Source of the DNA: Takakia lepidozioides | Taxonomy: Eukaryota > Streptophyta > Takakiopsida > Takakiales > Takakiaceae | Direction of reading: 5' to 3' | DNA length: 64,000 nt | Assembly (NCBI GenBank): GCA_030704615.1 | Contig: CM060732.1 | Location: 3,906,001 to 3,970,000 of the forward strand | In this document: in pieces, positions 1 to 11,547 of the stretch | Layout of the letters: each line of letters begins with the position of its first letter | How positions within the stretch are numbered: the stretch's first letter is position 1 | Notes under the pieces: generated by a model | Database searches by the model: none | Told to the model about the DNA's origin: nothing | What the model saw: only the letters and a program-made list of their open reading frames with translations | Program-made: the position numbers and the translations under genes

Positions 1-84
1 GAGGTTTATCGAAACAATATCGAGCCTGAAGTTATCGGCACCGAATATAGCCATCGAATGCTTCATGACACATAACCCAATCTT

Positions 85-657
85 AAAGTCGGTGCAGACT
101 ATAATGTACCCACAATAGTGCCATGTCTTACGCTATAGTCGGTGCTGACTATAGAGAGAATGTTCTACTGAAGTGAGCTGCACAGATGGGACACTATGTT
201 ATAGTCGGTGCAGACTATAATCCACAATAGTGGCATTCCAACCGAGGCCGGCGTTTGGAGGAATAATTTGCTACATGTTTTGTTATAGTCAGTGCAGACT
301 ATAAGTTGTGGACATAAGTGCTCTACGTTACGGTATCTTCGGTGCAAACTGTACAAGTTCTGCTGCAGTGAACCTCATGTGATCAAAGAAAATGTGTTAA
401 CATTAAGGATCAATGTTAAAATCTAATGTCATAGTGGGTGTAGACTATAAGGTAAAACAGTGCCATTGCAACGCTATAGTCGGTGCAGACTACAGTGGAA
501 TAAGGTCTCCTCACATGTGTTGTGCTTTATGTCACCGAAGCGACTATGAAAGCAAGGTTTCGCTCATATGAGCAGATCTACATCCGCTCACGGATTCTTT
601 TTGAAGTAGAATAAACAAAGTTCTCAATGGAACCGTAATAGTCGGTACAAACTATGA
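85..657 (+). repeat. Left array of TAGTC/GACTA palindromes
   Basis: At least eight copies of a short palindrome lie here at about 85, 133, 199, 283, 331, 428, 473 and 636. The best copies read TATAGTCGGTGCAGACTATA: 7-8 bp arms around a GGTGCA core. Spacing is irregular (45-160 bp) and the DNA between copies is not repeated, so this is not a simple satellite. Copies at 331 and 428 are degenerate. The core has a polarity (GGTGCA here) that is reversed in the array at 3346-4336, so the two arrays behave like the ends of an inverted-repeat element around the transposase relic between them. Confidence 0.85.
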
Positions 658-734
658 CAGTTTCACTTTTGCTCACGTGAGCATAACCCGAAAAAACTGG
701 GCGTACGAAGATATTGCATGCAACAATTGAATGC

Positions 735-2971
735 TTACATTGCGGACATATGCCCCAAGTTGATAGTAACGGTATGTCCACCACGATAGCCAGCTCTCCA
801 ACGCGGGAACATCTTCATCTCAAGCGGCACCAGAAGACGACCACCAAGCTCGGATGGCCAGAAAATTGAAACCTCCGCTTCCGCCTCAGTATTTGACGCT
901 CTCCACTTCGTACAAAGCTGTACATGTGCATATTGGAGGTTTTCGGAGATGTATTTTTTGGTCCACTTCTGGAGGCTTTGACCCCAGTGGAACCCACATG
1001 TTCTCTCACGATCGGGCATGGGTTCCCCGCCTCCATACACTTCGCGAACAGCAGCCCAATTTGCATTTGCATTGTCGGCCATGAATCCCCGAAATTGCGG
1101 TTGCCCCTTCCCTGCTCGCAGCATCTGTTCATTGATGGATTCCCACACGATCTTCTGTGATTCTGCATCCTCACATTTCATTTCGCAAATTGCGATCAAC
1201 ATGAGCTTCCGAAAATTCGGATGGTACACGTGACAAGCCATTGTACTCCATCCGTGTATCCGCTTCACGTTGTCGAACATAATCCAGCTACTTCCCAGCT
1301 CCCCCCCCGGACGGATCATGTCCACCAGATGGACTCCACAGCCCTTTCCAACAATTGACATCTTGAATATGAAACATCTCTCATCCACACTCCCTTGGCC
1401 TGGGAAGCGGCTCCCATGGAAATAGTCGTACCCGCTCCACTTTTTCATTGTCAGTAAAGCTTCTACTTCACTCCCAAGCCCCATTTGTGCTTTTGTCTTC
1501 TTTGTCTCGTAACGAACACCACATTTGCCCACGGCACCGACCTCCTCCATGAGCGCCTCGAATTGCTCATCATCGAGCTTCCATCTCTCGGTTGCACCTG
1601 GCAATAACACCTTCTCCATGGCAATGGACTGAGCAGCAGACATTTGCACCGATTTTGGCCTTGCAGACGGTGACCTATGGATTTCTTCAGCAAGTGCAGA
1701 TTTGGCTTTGGCGGCAGCTTCCCGGCATGCTCCAGGTGCAGATGGATGTGAATGAATGCCAACATGCACGGCTGCTCTGGTCATCGTTGGTGGTCCTATC
1801 ACGTAGAACATTTTGGCACGGCAGGTGTGCATATATGTAGGTGGATGGTTGCAGTGAGAACATAGGAAGGTGTTCCAGGGCACCTGGCTTTGCGGTTTGA
1901 ACTGACCATCGTAATGCCCCATCCAATGAATCTCATTGTGGCTGCCCTCCCTGAGGAAGAATGGGCACGTTCCTCGGACACATCTCAGCGCACCAACACA
2001 ATGTACATACCTACAATGACATTTGAAGTCAGTGCACAAAGTGCAGAAATTGCACTATGGAAGTCGGCCACGACTACAACTGCACAATGGACAGTGAGCA
2101 GGAACAAAATACCACCTCACCTGACTGCGCCGCCTTTTGTGCCAATTATAGGAAGCTTTAAGTTCGTTGTCTTCGTGGTGGCCCATGGATTGCCATCGTA
2201 CTTGCGGTCCATGCCTTCGAGCTGACCTGCTGGGGATGTGTTTGATGTCGGTGGGAGCTCATACACGACATCACCATCATCGATCCTTGGCAAGCACTTC
2301 ACCTACTTCACTTCTACTTCTTCAAAGTTTATCTTCCCTAAGTGGGATTTGGAATCAAGATGGAGAAGCTTAAGGATATCCAATATGGATGGGCCCGAGT
2401 GTCCATAAGTGGCCTTCTTGCCAACAAACTTGGGGCGCGGCACCTTTTTAGGAGGTGAGGCAGATGCAGCCAAATTGGGTTCCACCCTTCCACTGCTGGA
2501 TTTCAGAACGACACAATCCTCTGACTCCCCGCTAGACAGCTCAATGCTTTCCGTTTTTGGTTGTCAGGCCTGAGGAATAGAAGCAACAGTTGCAGGTTCA
2601 CGTGTCGTGGAATTCCTATCCAAAGTAGCAAGGACACCGAACACTCTATATCGCACTTCACCTGTAAAAGGCAAAACCCAGGATTTGCGGTCATTATCTC
2701 AAATTGGATCCAAAATGCGGTATGTTGTGCCGGAACCAGCATTGATCTCCTCCTCTTCAACAACCAAAGAGAATGGGTCGATACCAAATCTGCCCCGAAT
2801 TACTTTGTCCTTTAGAAATACATGTTGTCCCTCTGCCATCACCTTGTTGTCGTCCGTGCCAGGTGGGCAATTCAGCAGCACGAAGGGATCCATGATCGCC
2901 TGCTTCACTATGCCGCCACAGTGCTTTCGAACACGCGCGGGTGTGGTACAATGCAAAAATGCACATAGCAT
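735..2971 (-). pseudogene. MULE-like transposase relic
   Basis: The minus strand carries a chain of in-phase coding pieces. The largest (735-2039) begins with a Cys-rich segment, then a C..C...HxHP finger resembling the GCM/WRKY or FLYWCH fingers of some MULE transposases. A transposase-like core follows: a strand-rich part with WIMFD, then GFMADNANANWAAVREVYG (second Asp), then CGFHW, which matches the C2H motif after the second Asp in MULEs. Upstream pieces (2117-2302, 2303-2485, 2699-2971) look coding (acidic SSGESED stretch, Pro/Lys linker). They are broken by an in-frame TAG near 2303, another stop near 2570 and probable introns (donor near 2125). No full start or catalytic Glu could be placed. 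The family call rests on motif order only. A KDZ or other DDE transposase is possible. Confidence 0.5.
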
Positions 2972-3345
2972 GTGGACACGGAGACCCCAGTCCTACAAGC
3001 ATCAGCAAGCATGCATGGAATCTATGCAACGGACTAACGAACTGTACTATCAACGGTCTAAAATTTATGAAAATCTATCATCCGTTTGTGTTTAATACTA
3101 TTTTCCATCCGCCTCCATCCATTCACGATTGTGGTGGCAACGATCGGCGCGGATTTCAAGTACACGAGGCACACCCTATCGGCCACTTTCCCGCCACCAT
3201 AGAAATGTTTTCCATTGCATTACCTTTGCGGAAGGAGAATAAAGTTTATGAATAGAAACAGAATGCGAGGCATTACACGTAGAATAAAGACGTCTTCATT
3301 ATCATATACCCTCACATCCTCGCGACGGGTTCTAATGAAACTGTG

Positions 3346-4336
3346 GTCGGCACCGACTTCTTCCAATTCGAAATAGAAATCGTCCGATGGCACCGGATTG
3401 GAATACCAATAGAAATGCACTACTTCAAGTCGTTAACGACTTCAAGGAAACCCTAGGATATTCATTGCAAATGTTGGACAACAAGGCAGTTTCTCGGGTA
3501 TGAGGTTGTCGTGCTCGGAGCCTACATCTGCCTCCTCTTTTGAAAGTCGGCAACTACTACACTCAAATAAGAAATAAACCCACACTGTTGGTGGCTTATG
3601 GGGCCGCATTGGGTGATTATCGGCACCGACTTCACTGAAGCCACGTCTCCATCTGTGCATCCGCCAACGGAAGTCGGCACCGACTATCCCGTGCAATCAT
3701 GAGAGCCATTGGATAATTGGGATGTACTCGTTGCGGAGGAATCATATTTTCTTATAATATAATTTGCCTATTGTATGACCAATTCCGTTGTTTCCTTGAC
3801 CTCATATGCTTATAATCGGCACCGACCATCACTAATGGCCGTTGGTCCATTGGAGTGAGCCCATAATATGCCAAATCCCACTGTTGGAAGGTGGTCTTAT
3901 GCTATTACTCGGCATATAGTTCCACTGTTGGGCGTAAGAACTATGGGATTTGCCTACAATATGCCCATTTACCACATTTCAATGAGAGGATGTGCACATG
4001 TAGTTGGCACCAACCTTCACTGTTAGCCCTTCAAAAGAGATCAATTTCCATATAATTTGATGAAGCCCGCACATTCCACGATCTCATATACTTTTAGTCG
4101 GCACCGACCTTTACTGTTGCCCTATGAAAAAGTGCAAAATCCATTGAATATGTTAAATTCCACATATTCCATGACCTCATTCGCCCAATTGCGAAAGTTT
4201 GCATTACCTTATGTGCTCCATTCGGTACCGTCCTTCAATTTCAACAGTTGGAGAGAGTACTACGTGTTCACCCCTTTTGAAAATCCATACGGAATCAGTC
4301 AATTACATTGACATGTAGTCGGTGACGACTACATGT
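3346..4336 (-). repeat. Right array of TAGTC/GACTA palindromes, reversed polarity
   Basis: About eight copies occur at roughly 3346, 3545, 3620, 3671, 3806, 4000, 4093 and 4311. The core is mostly GTCGGCACCGAC, the reverse orientation of the GGTGC core in the left array. The copy at 4311-4336 is nearly perfect (ACATGTAGTC arm, GACTACATGT arm). Several are followed by CACTGTTG-like sequence. Reversed polarity about the transposase relic suggests paired element ends. Confidence 0.75.
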
Positions 4337-4713
4337 GTTTCGGCATTAAAAGAGCAATGTGTGGCATGCAAATTTACAAAATGCATGGAAAGCCGATGGG
4401 ATTGTCGCTATCCCATACGCATTGTCCGTGAAGGAATGACATAACATTGGTTTTTCGGAGTAATCTGAAGCCGGGATACTGTTTAAAATGAATGGAGGAG
4501 TTGGCAGGGGATGAGAATGAGACGCCTCTTTTCCTTCCGTCAGTGACCTCATGAAGACGTACGGGGATGACAGGTGGATAGGTGGGACCCACTGCATCCA
4601 TTATTGCAGCCCGCAGTGGCGAGTGGTTCTGACCACGGGGAATTTGAAAGGGCTTTGTTGTTGTCTCTAAGGTCTCATTCTCTTCAACAACAGACTCATC
4701 CTTCCGACCTCGT
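4337..4713. other. No gene recognised
   Basis: Non-repetitive DNA between the palindrome array and the next open frame. Short minus-strand frames exist, but none shows a family motif. It may hold upstream exons or the promoter of the plus-strand genes that follow. Confidence 0.5.
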
Positions 4714-5298
4714 TTGCAACGATGCCTTACTTCCGGAACCACGACAAGTGCCGGAGGCGTGGATCATGCAAACTATACTGCCACACCGGGGGATATCGTC
4801 ATTTGGCACACAGTTTGCACTGACGATAGTGGGGCCGAGCGCGAAACATTGTCTGCTTTTGAGTATTTGCCAAGGCAATATGCTTTCGAGCGGGGTGACG
4901 ATCTTGGTCTCTCCAATCCGTGGCTCTTGCACATCATTGATTCAAATTTCCCCATCTACGGCCGGCAGCCGGAGAGAATGCGCAGCGCTATGCTTTGGCG
5001 GTGGAACTGCTGCCAGTGGGCGTGGGTAGAGTCCATCGGTGCCACGTATACTCCTACAAGTGTACGGTTCTCTTCCCCATCATATGGGGACATTCGCATT
5101 GGATTGGAGGACGAAACGCACGGGCACTCCGGGTCCACAGTTAAACTTTCCATATTTGATGGTGGTTTCATTGACGGGCACGACATTGTGGTGAAGATCA
5201 ATAGGGGCCGAAGAACGGCTGCAATCCTTTTTACGTGGAGAAGCCCGTTGACTCATGAGCTTGTGTTTAGGCCAGTCGAAGTGCCGTTGACTTCGTAA
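4714..5298 (+). CDS. Unidentified ORF inside the palindrome-rich element
   Basis: An open frame of about 194 codons with balanced composition reads through to a stop at 5298. Its first ATG in frame is far inside (about residue 88), so it is more likely an exon with an upstream acceptor than a complete gene. It is rich in Trp, Asp and Arg (segments such as DLGLSNPWLLHIIDSNFPI and IRIGLEDETHGHSGS), without signal peptide, membrane segment or motif that I can assign. It lies between the MULE-like relic and the ParB-like relic and on the same strand as the latter, so it may be an accessory gene of the same element. Coding status is inferred only from length and composition. Confidence 0.35.
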   Translation: MQRCLTSGTTTSAGGVDHANYTATPGDIVIWHTVCTDDSGAERETLSAFEYLPRQYAFERGDDLGLSNPWLLHIIDSNFPIYGRQPERMRSAMLWRWNCCQWAWVESIGATYTPTSVRFSSPSYGDIRIGLEDETHGHSGSTVKLSIFDGGFIDGHDIVVKINRGRRTAAILFTWRSPLTHELVFRPVEVPLTS

Positions 5299-6120
5299 GT
5301 TGTATTTAAAAGGGAAAACGCATTGGATTTGCATGCACCCTTAGTACAGTATGAGTGCTTCATTTGGAATGCATACATATGAATAAAAACCCCATTGTGT
5401 GCGAACTTGTGTGGAATGTGCATCCTTCCTTCTCAAAATGCACAACTCGCCATGGCGTTTCGGGTTGGGAGTGTCGGTGGATTATGGAAGGGGTAGGTAG
5501 GCTGTAGTGGGGGCCCATTCTACTAAGCACTGCCACCGTAGCATTTGAGAAACATTACCTTCTATGCAAAGCGCCAACAAATTAAATTCGCATAGACATA
5601 ATCGGCGCCGACTATGGAGTCCATGAGACCCAAATCGGTGGGTGTAGGGCAGACGCTCGCGGACCGGATTGTCCAATAAGTGGCCGCACTCAATTATCGG
5701 CAATAGGAAACAAAAATGTTAACGGAAATCCAAAAGTGGTTGTTTTCGAGACGATGAGAGACAAATACTACAACATTTGTACAGTAAACAGAGGAATATA
5801 TGAATATACAAATTAAGTTTCGAGGCTATGGAGTTGGTCTAGGGATGAAAAGTTATGGCAGATGATGGATGGATGACATTTGTTGGGATGCAAAATTTAA
5901 ACTTCAACACAATGAGAGGTACCTCGCGTGGAGCACCTAAACCATAATGGGAGAGGGCACGTGTCTCCCAACCACGGGCAATTTTTTAAAGGAATCCATT
6001 GAGGGCCACGGAGGATTAGTGCGCCCTTTTCGTTTACTCCACAGTATCCGCTGGCACACTCCCTTTTTTGCTCTTCCCGACCCTCCGCCTTCGTGTTCCG
6101 CTGCCGAGCTTCGTCTCCTG
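5299..6120. other. Intergenic; one palindrome copy
   Basis: No supported gene. One palindrome, CATAATCGGCGCCGACTATG, lies at 5597-5616, of the same family as the arrays on either side. The rest shows no recognisable feature. Confidence 0.6.
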
Positions 6121-6129
6121 CTTCTGATG

Positions 6130-9100
6130 GAGCACGTTCAGGATGAGGAGGATGACTTTGTCCTCGGAACGGCCACTCGGAGCAAGGTGCTGCGCACTCG
6201 CACCGTTGTCTCGCAACAGAGCACGGAGAGCAGACCTCCAAGGAAGGTGGGAAACTTTGGAAGAAAGCCGCCGCATCACATGAGGGAGAGATGGTGTCCA
6301 CAGCCGCCACGATGTCCGGGGATCCCGTGCCTGTATCCCCCATATGTGCAAGCAGCACCTCCGCAGGTCAAGCGCAGCGCGTTCCGCCTTCCCCCATTTC
6401 AACAACCGCGGCCTGGCCAGGTCTAGCAACAAGCGCCCAGGCAGGTGGTAACTCCAATCCCGTGCACGAGAATGTGGTGGCAGACGTTGTCTTCACTGCA
6501 AACATGCGCAAGCAAGCACTTTTGTCATTGACAACTAGTGCAATGAACCACACTATGAGCTCCATTGCGCACTTGCTGAAGAGTGGGGCCCCTCCATGAA
6601 TCCCATTGTGTAGGATGAAGCCCCTCCCGGCTGTGCGAATGGCCGAGCGACCCGGCATCAATAACAGCTGAATCTCTACTTTGAGGCAGATCGCTATAAC
6701 GACGCCCTCGCCTCATTGTTGCTTTCAATAAATGACGACAGTGGGCAAGCTCAGGACATACAACCGACAAACCGTGGAAATTGGTCACCACATTGACAAG
6801 CAGCGGATGCTCCATTTGAGGATGACATAAGGAACACATAGTGGGAGTTCCTTTCGAACAAATGGCTACACATTTACGACGGCAATCACAGGTGGTACGC
6901 GTGGATGGAGGTCATTTCGGAGCAGCATGCTGACGATGCAAGTTGGCACTACCGTGTGAACGCAAAAATTCTCGATGTGAGGAGTTCCGATCTGGGCCTC
7001 ATACAGCGTGCAATGAACAGAATGAATGTGTAAGTATGTCCGTGCATTTGTGCTCACATGAGCAAAGTTGAAATTTGTGCATGAGCATGGGTCACCGTGT
7101 ATGGAATATCTCCATATATATGCTTCCAAAGTTATAGTCGGGAACGACTACAACTGTTTCCAAAGGGACGGGAGGGCACTTGTGCATCGCGGAATTGAGA
7201 AATAACGGTGGTTTCTAAGAGAGCATTGTTGAAGACCACAAAATGTTTTTCTTCTGTTAATCGTGTGTCATTTCCACACCCCCTTAAACAAGCACATAGT
7301 TGTCAATAACAGCAGAACGCATTCCCCATGCAAGAGTACCAGGTTATAGTCGGGACCGACTAGACTGCGTACAATTTTTACCTCATAAACTATTTTTTAA
7401 GCCCATGTTCATTTGAAATGGTATAGTTGTTCCCGACTACACGAATTTGGAGGGGTGCAACACTATATAAAGTTCTCTTTGTTGATGCCCGACTATGTAG
7501 GAGTAGTTTCATGTCATAGTCGTTGCCGACTATGACAAGTTGTCGTGTGCTTTGTGCAGCGTAACAGATCGTGGGAACGTCTCGTCCAAGCTCCCTCACA
7601 AGCTCTTTTACTTCCAAAAATGCGCTACGACACCTGTCGAGCAATACGAATCATCACTTCCACCAGAAGTGTACGAGAAGTGCTTGAACTAGCGGGATGG
7701 GAATTGGATGACGATACCACGAGATGCTCTCATAGAGTACATGGGTCAAGAAGGATTCCGTAGAATCAGAAATGCCTGCTTGGAAGCCCATGCGCACTTG
7801 CCCGCAACGGCGGAAACCACTGAGCTAATTAGGAAGGCCATTGCAACTGAATTTCAAGTGCATAGGACGAAGTGGTACACCAAAATTGCAAAGTATTCGT
7901 CTATCTGTGACCCAACTTTGGGTACTGAGTTCTTCTTGGAGATAACCGCGCATTATAAGAAATTGGTCGTCAACCAGAAGCCCGAGATGACATTAGAGAG
8001 GTTACAAATGTTGGCCACCAGTGAGGTTACAGCTGCAGAGAAGGTTGCATGGTTGAAGATATGGAATTTCGACCCTGGGATCAGGAAAGATGTCAAATTT
8101 CCGAAGGCGCCAACAGATGTGGTGTTCGGCTTATGGTTGGACAAGATGACATGGTGGTTCCAGGTAAGCAGCTACACATACATCATGACGTTTTATATAT
8201 TCATTTGTGAGACCCATTCTCATTTCGAAACTCCGGATGCAGCAAAAGGAGGAAGCTCAGCGGCAGTTGGAGTGGCTCATTCAAAAGGGTTTCTTGCAGC
8301 TACCAACCCGGGAGGAAGCACCATCTGTAAGGTCTCTGTCAGATTGGGTGGACGATTTCCGCATAAAGTATTGGAGGGAATTGTTTTGGAGCGAGATGAA
8401 GGACGGCCCTGCTCGAAGCTGGCAGATTACCGAGCAGCCAGGGGGGACTCTACCGGCCCGTCGAATTGTTTACAGGTTTGAATAGTTATCACAGTTCCTT
8501 CAATTTGCATTTGTGCAAATGTTTAAGTCATGGTGGAGTGCAGAGGTTCCGAACATTAACATGTGTCTCGTACAATTTTGTAGGTACCTCAATTTCTACT
8601 TGCTCGCCAACAAGCACATAAAGTGTATGTCGGCCATGGTCACACAGTGGGCTAGTCAGCGGGGTGACTGCACAATGTACAATGGAAGGCAGTTGGGCCT
8701 ATACGTGAAAGCATCACATCTACCGTGCTTTTGGTGGCTCGACTTGCCGCCGAATTTTACTCCTGACGAGGAGGCTGAATTGTACAAGAAGTACACGAAT
8801 CATGAACTGCCGGCACCAACAAATATGGAGCCCTTGACGGAGGAAGGTGCCGAGGAGGCTGCCGATGTTGTTGCAGCCCAAATAGAAGAAGCGAACACGG
8901 CTCTACAGGCAGCAGTCGCAACGAAAAAACAGAGGAAAAGGAAGCAAAAACCCAAAAAAAACACCGCCACAGTACAAGTCACCCCCCCAGGCACAAGGCG
9001 TGGAGGCAACACGGGTATGGAGGGTGTTGATGAGACAGACGGTGCAAACAGGCATGAGAACCCAGCTTACGAACATTTTACCCAAGCCTTGCATAATTTC

Positions 9101-9480
9101 CAAGTGGAGCGGAGGAATAGGTCTGCTCGCACGTTAACATTCGGGGCAGGAGGCAATGAGGGTAGGGTGCTGCGGCTTGCATGTGTGCTGCTGTATGAAG
9201 CAGTAGCCTTGCAAGAGGGGGTTGCAAACACTGAAGTGAAATGCTTAAAGTGCGATTGGTTTCAATTAGTCATCCGCAGATTGGCCACAAAAGGTTCGTC
9301 CAATAGTTGGCCGGAGCCGAGGGGGGAAATTGACGCGTTTCTTGAAAGGCACGTACCAATTGACCCTTCACACCGTTTGCCAAGGGGGATGAAAGCAGGG
9401 GCGGATTTGGTTATAATTGACCTCCCCGATGGGCAAGTTGTCAAAGGTACTGGCCGAGACAATGTTGTTGCAAGTTAGAA
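6130..9480 (+). pseudogene. ParB/sulfiredoxin-like domain gene, copy A
   Basis: A decayed multi-exon gene. Exon a (about 6660-7029) encodes a ParB-like fold: an alpha segment, then HIYDGNHRWYAWMEVI, matching the GxxR box of ParB/Srx proteins, then WHYRV; it has two in-frame stops. GTAAGT follows at 7030. Exon b (7560-8163) encodes an alpha-rich middle part (IPRDALIEYM, ICDPTLGTEFFLEI) and ends at a GTAAGC donor. Exon c is 8243-8475. Exon d (8584-9478) has a Lys/Arg-rich linker, then GADLVIIDLPDGQ. The frame could continue past the TAG at about 9476. Intron phase and exon order match copy B at 23121-25796. An acidic plus-strand frame from 6127 may be the N-terminus. The function is not known; the ParB-like call is from motif and predicted fold order. 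Confidence 0.5.
7133..7534. repeat. Intronic palindromes of the TAGTC family
   Basis: Four copies (7133-7152, 7345-7362, 7421-7440, 7515-7534) with arms TATAGTCG/CGACTATA and variable cores (GGAA, GGAC, TTCC, TTGC). They lie in the intron between the DGNHR exon and the next exon of the ParB-like copy A. The last is only 25 bp before the acceptor. Confidence 0.8.
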
Positions 9481-9850
9481 CAACAAGAGCAAGGATACAG
9501 TTCCTCATGCATTGGCACTGGGATCCTCCATATTGAAAGACAAAGGGTGCCTTGTGATGTTCTGCAAAGGGGATGCAAAGACAGAAATTGAAGTCCGGAG
9601 ATGCGTTGGGCCGGTCGGGCCATTCAATTTTTTTTAAAAAAAATGGACTTGCCTCAATCGAATTCCATTGCAAAGTGGAGATGTTGGCGAACCACAGGTG
9701 GGTTTACCATGTTCAATTGAAACGCATGCCATGAAGTTTGTACTTAAAATGTTTGCAAAGGATTAAAATGATAAGTGTAAGCCCACGGTATGTCTTTCAT
9801 AGAACACCACCTTCCAACAGTCGCCGAGTAATAGTCAGTAACGACTATTA
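9479..9850 (+). other. Possible readthrough tail and terminal palindrome
   Basis: After the TAG that closes exon d, the same frame continues for about 54 codons (ALALGSSILKDKGCLVMF). This resembles a Rossmann methyltransferase strand-helix-strand following a DxP motif. A 22-bp palindrome, TAATAGTC-AGTAAC-GACTATTA, at 9829-9850 is the last member of the family and may mark the right limit of the element. Confidence 0.4.
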
Positions 9851-10199
9851 CAGTGTGAGTATGGAATATGTATCAGATTAAGATCTATCAAGTATCAGGT
9901 CGAAGCCATGGTGTCTCTAGTCTGCTCTACAGAACAACTCTATAGCTTGCATGAATCAAGCATCAACAGTTCGTGTCTCCTCCTCCACTGTGCTCTCCAT
10001 TCCTCAGCTCCAGATCGTCCTTCTCTCCCCGATGACCAAGTCGTGATGCAAGAAGTGTCATCTCCCCATTGCTACTCTGCATTTTCTACTTGCAAGCTGT
10101 TCTAACTGCCTAACTAACTAACTGTCATCCAGACATAATACACGTTCCCTCTGCCAATATTGTTCCCATACTGTTGTTCCCTGCCATGGTAACCGTTCC

Positions 10200-10460
10200 C
10201 TGCGAATGCTGTGACGGGTTGTGCCAAACTGTGTCGGCTGTGACTGGATGTGTCGGGCTATGTAAAGCCGTGTAAAGCTATGTCGGGCTGTGATAGACTG
10301 TGATAGGCTGTGTAAAGCTGTGATAGGCTGTGTAAGGCTGTGACAAGCTGTGTCAGGCTGTGTCAGCTGTGATAGACTGTGATAGGTTGTATAAGGTTGT
10401 GACAAGCTGTGTCAGGCTGTGTAAGGCTGTGTAAAGCTATGACTGACTGTGTAAACCTGT
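10200..10460 (+). repeat. GGCTGTG short tandem array
   Basis: About twenty imperfect 10-12 bp units built on GGCTGTGTAA / GGCTGTGATA run through this stretch. They were probably made by slippage. No coding role is seen; the long minus-strand frame here is a by-product of the repeat. DNA from 9851 to 10199 holds nothing recognised. Confidence 0.85.
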
Positions 10461-10583
10461 CTACCACCCCTAAGGCCTGTGTCGGTCTAAGTCTATCATC
10501 CGCGCAAAAATTAAGGGTACCCCACAGAACCCATAAAACTGTCTAGGTCCCAGACAGCCTTCTAACAGTTAGAAAGGAACCAG

Positions 10584-11547
10584 ATGACAAGTTGCATCCC
10601 AGAATTAAGGAAATCCATGCTGAGCTGAGAAGATTGTCTGGGCAGATGAAGGAGGCGGGGTATTTGCTCGACACACGCTTTTTATTGCATGATGTGGAGG
10701 AAATGACTTTTCTCCTTGCCACCACAGTGAGAAGCTGGCCATTGGTTTTGGGCTGATCAGCACGACTCATCAAGAATCTTCGAGTGTGTGGAGATTGCCA
10801 CACCTCCACCAAATTCATCTCAAAGATTGTTGGCCGAGCAATTGTTGTATGGGACGCTAACTACTTTCCACCACTTTGAAGATGGGATTTGTTCTTGTGG
10901 TGATTACTGGTGAAAGGATGTTTTCTTGGAAAGATGCAAGTGTCTTGCTTCATTCATTGATCTATGTAGCTACTCAGACCATCCACCATTTCCTGGTAGT
11001 GGGGTCTACCCGGCATAGGTAGGAAGTTAGCCCACAATTGCACTTGACTGAAGGGGTGATTTTTGACTAATTCTGGTGACAGTGGATGGAAATCAGAGTG
11101 TTGTCCTAATTCTGGGTTTGGGTGGTGGAGCTTCTCCAAAGCTTGAAGATGGAAGTGAATACGAATTTTAATGAGCTTGATGAGAGGGGCAGCCCTGTGC
11201 ACAAGTTTGTTCAGCATCTTAAATGTGTGGCTTTGGATGGAGCCCTTGATGAACTTACATGAATATTGTCAAAAGCTAGCCTTAACCCACCAAGATCCAA
11301 TCCCATGGTGGCTGCTTGAAAGTTCATATAGTGAATGTAAGGGTATTTGGGTATGTTGTTATTGATTGATGCAGCTTGTGAAAATTGAACATTGAAATGC
11401 AGATCCGCCATTTTTATTCCAGAATAAACAAAACACGGGATCTCTGCATGTAACACTGTGGGGATGACCAACCCCTTTTTTTTATGAAAAAATGAACGCA
11501 GTTCTCAGAATTCGTCGCTCGTAGTGCGGAGCAACGCGAAGCCCTAG
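10584..11547 (+). pseudogene. DYW-domain PPR 3' fragment, copy 1
   Basis: The piece starts abruptly at DDKLHPRIKEIHAELRRL, the E+ region that precedes a DYW domain. It runs through [17 protein letters not shown] (zinc-binding CxxCH of the deaminase fold) and ends with a disrupted CSCGDYW near 10915. Frameshifts separate these parts, and the HSE catalytic motif region is lost. The 3' flank to 11547 is shared with copy 2 (16773-17832), with several small deletions here. Both copies finish at the same CTAG terminus, suggesting a Helitron-like carrier. In the family these proteins edit organellar RNA; this piece cannot. Confidence 0.8.

Noticed and set aside
85-657. CRISPR-like array of 20-bp repeats
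   Set aside because: Repeats are palindromes with irregular spacing and the DNA is plant nuclear; no leader or cas genes.
10118-10405. Thr/Gln/Ser-rich repeat protein
   Set aside because: Translation of the GGCTGTG tandem array only.
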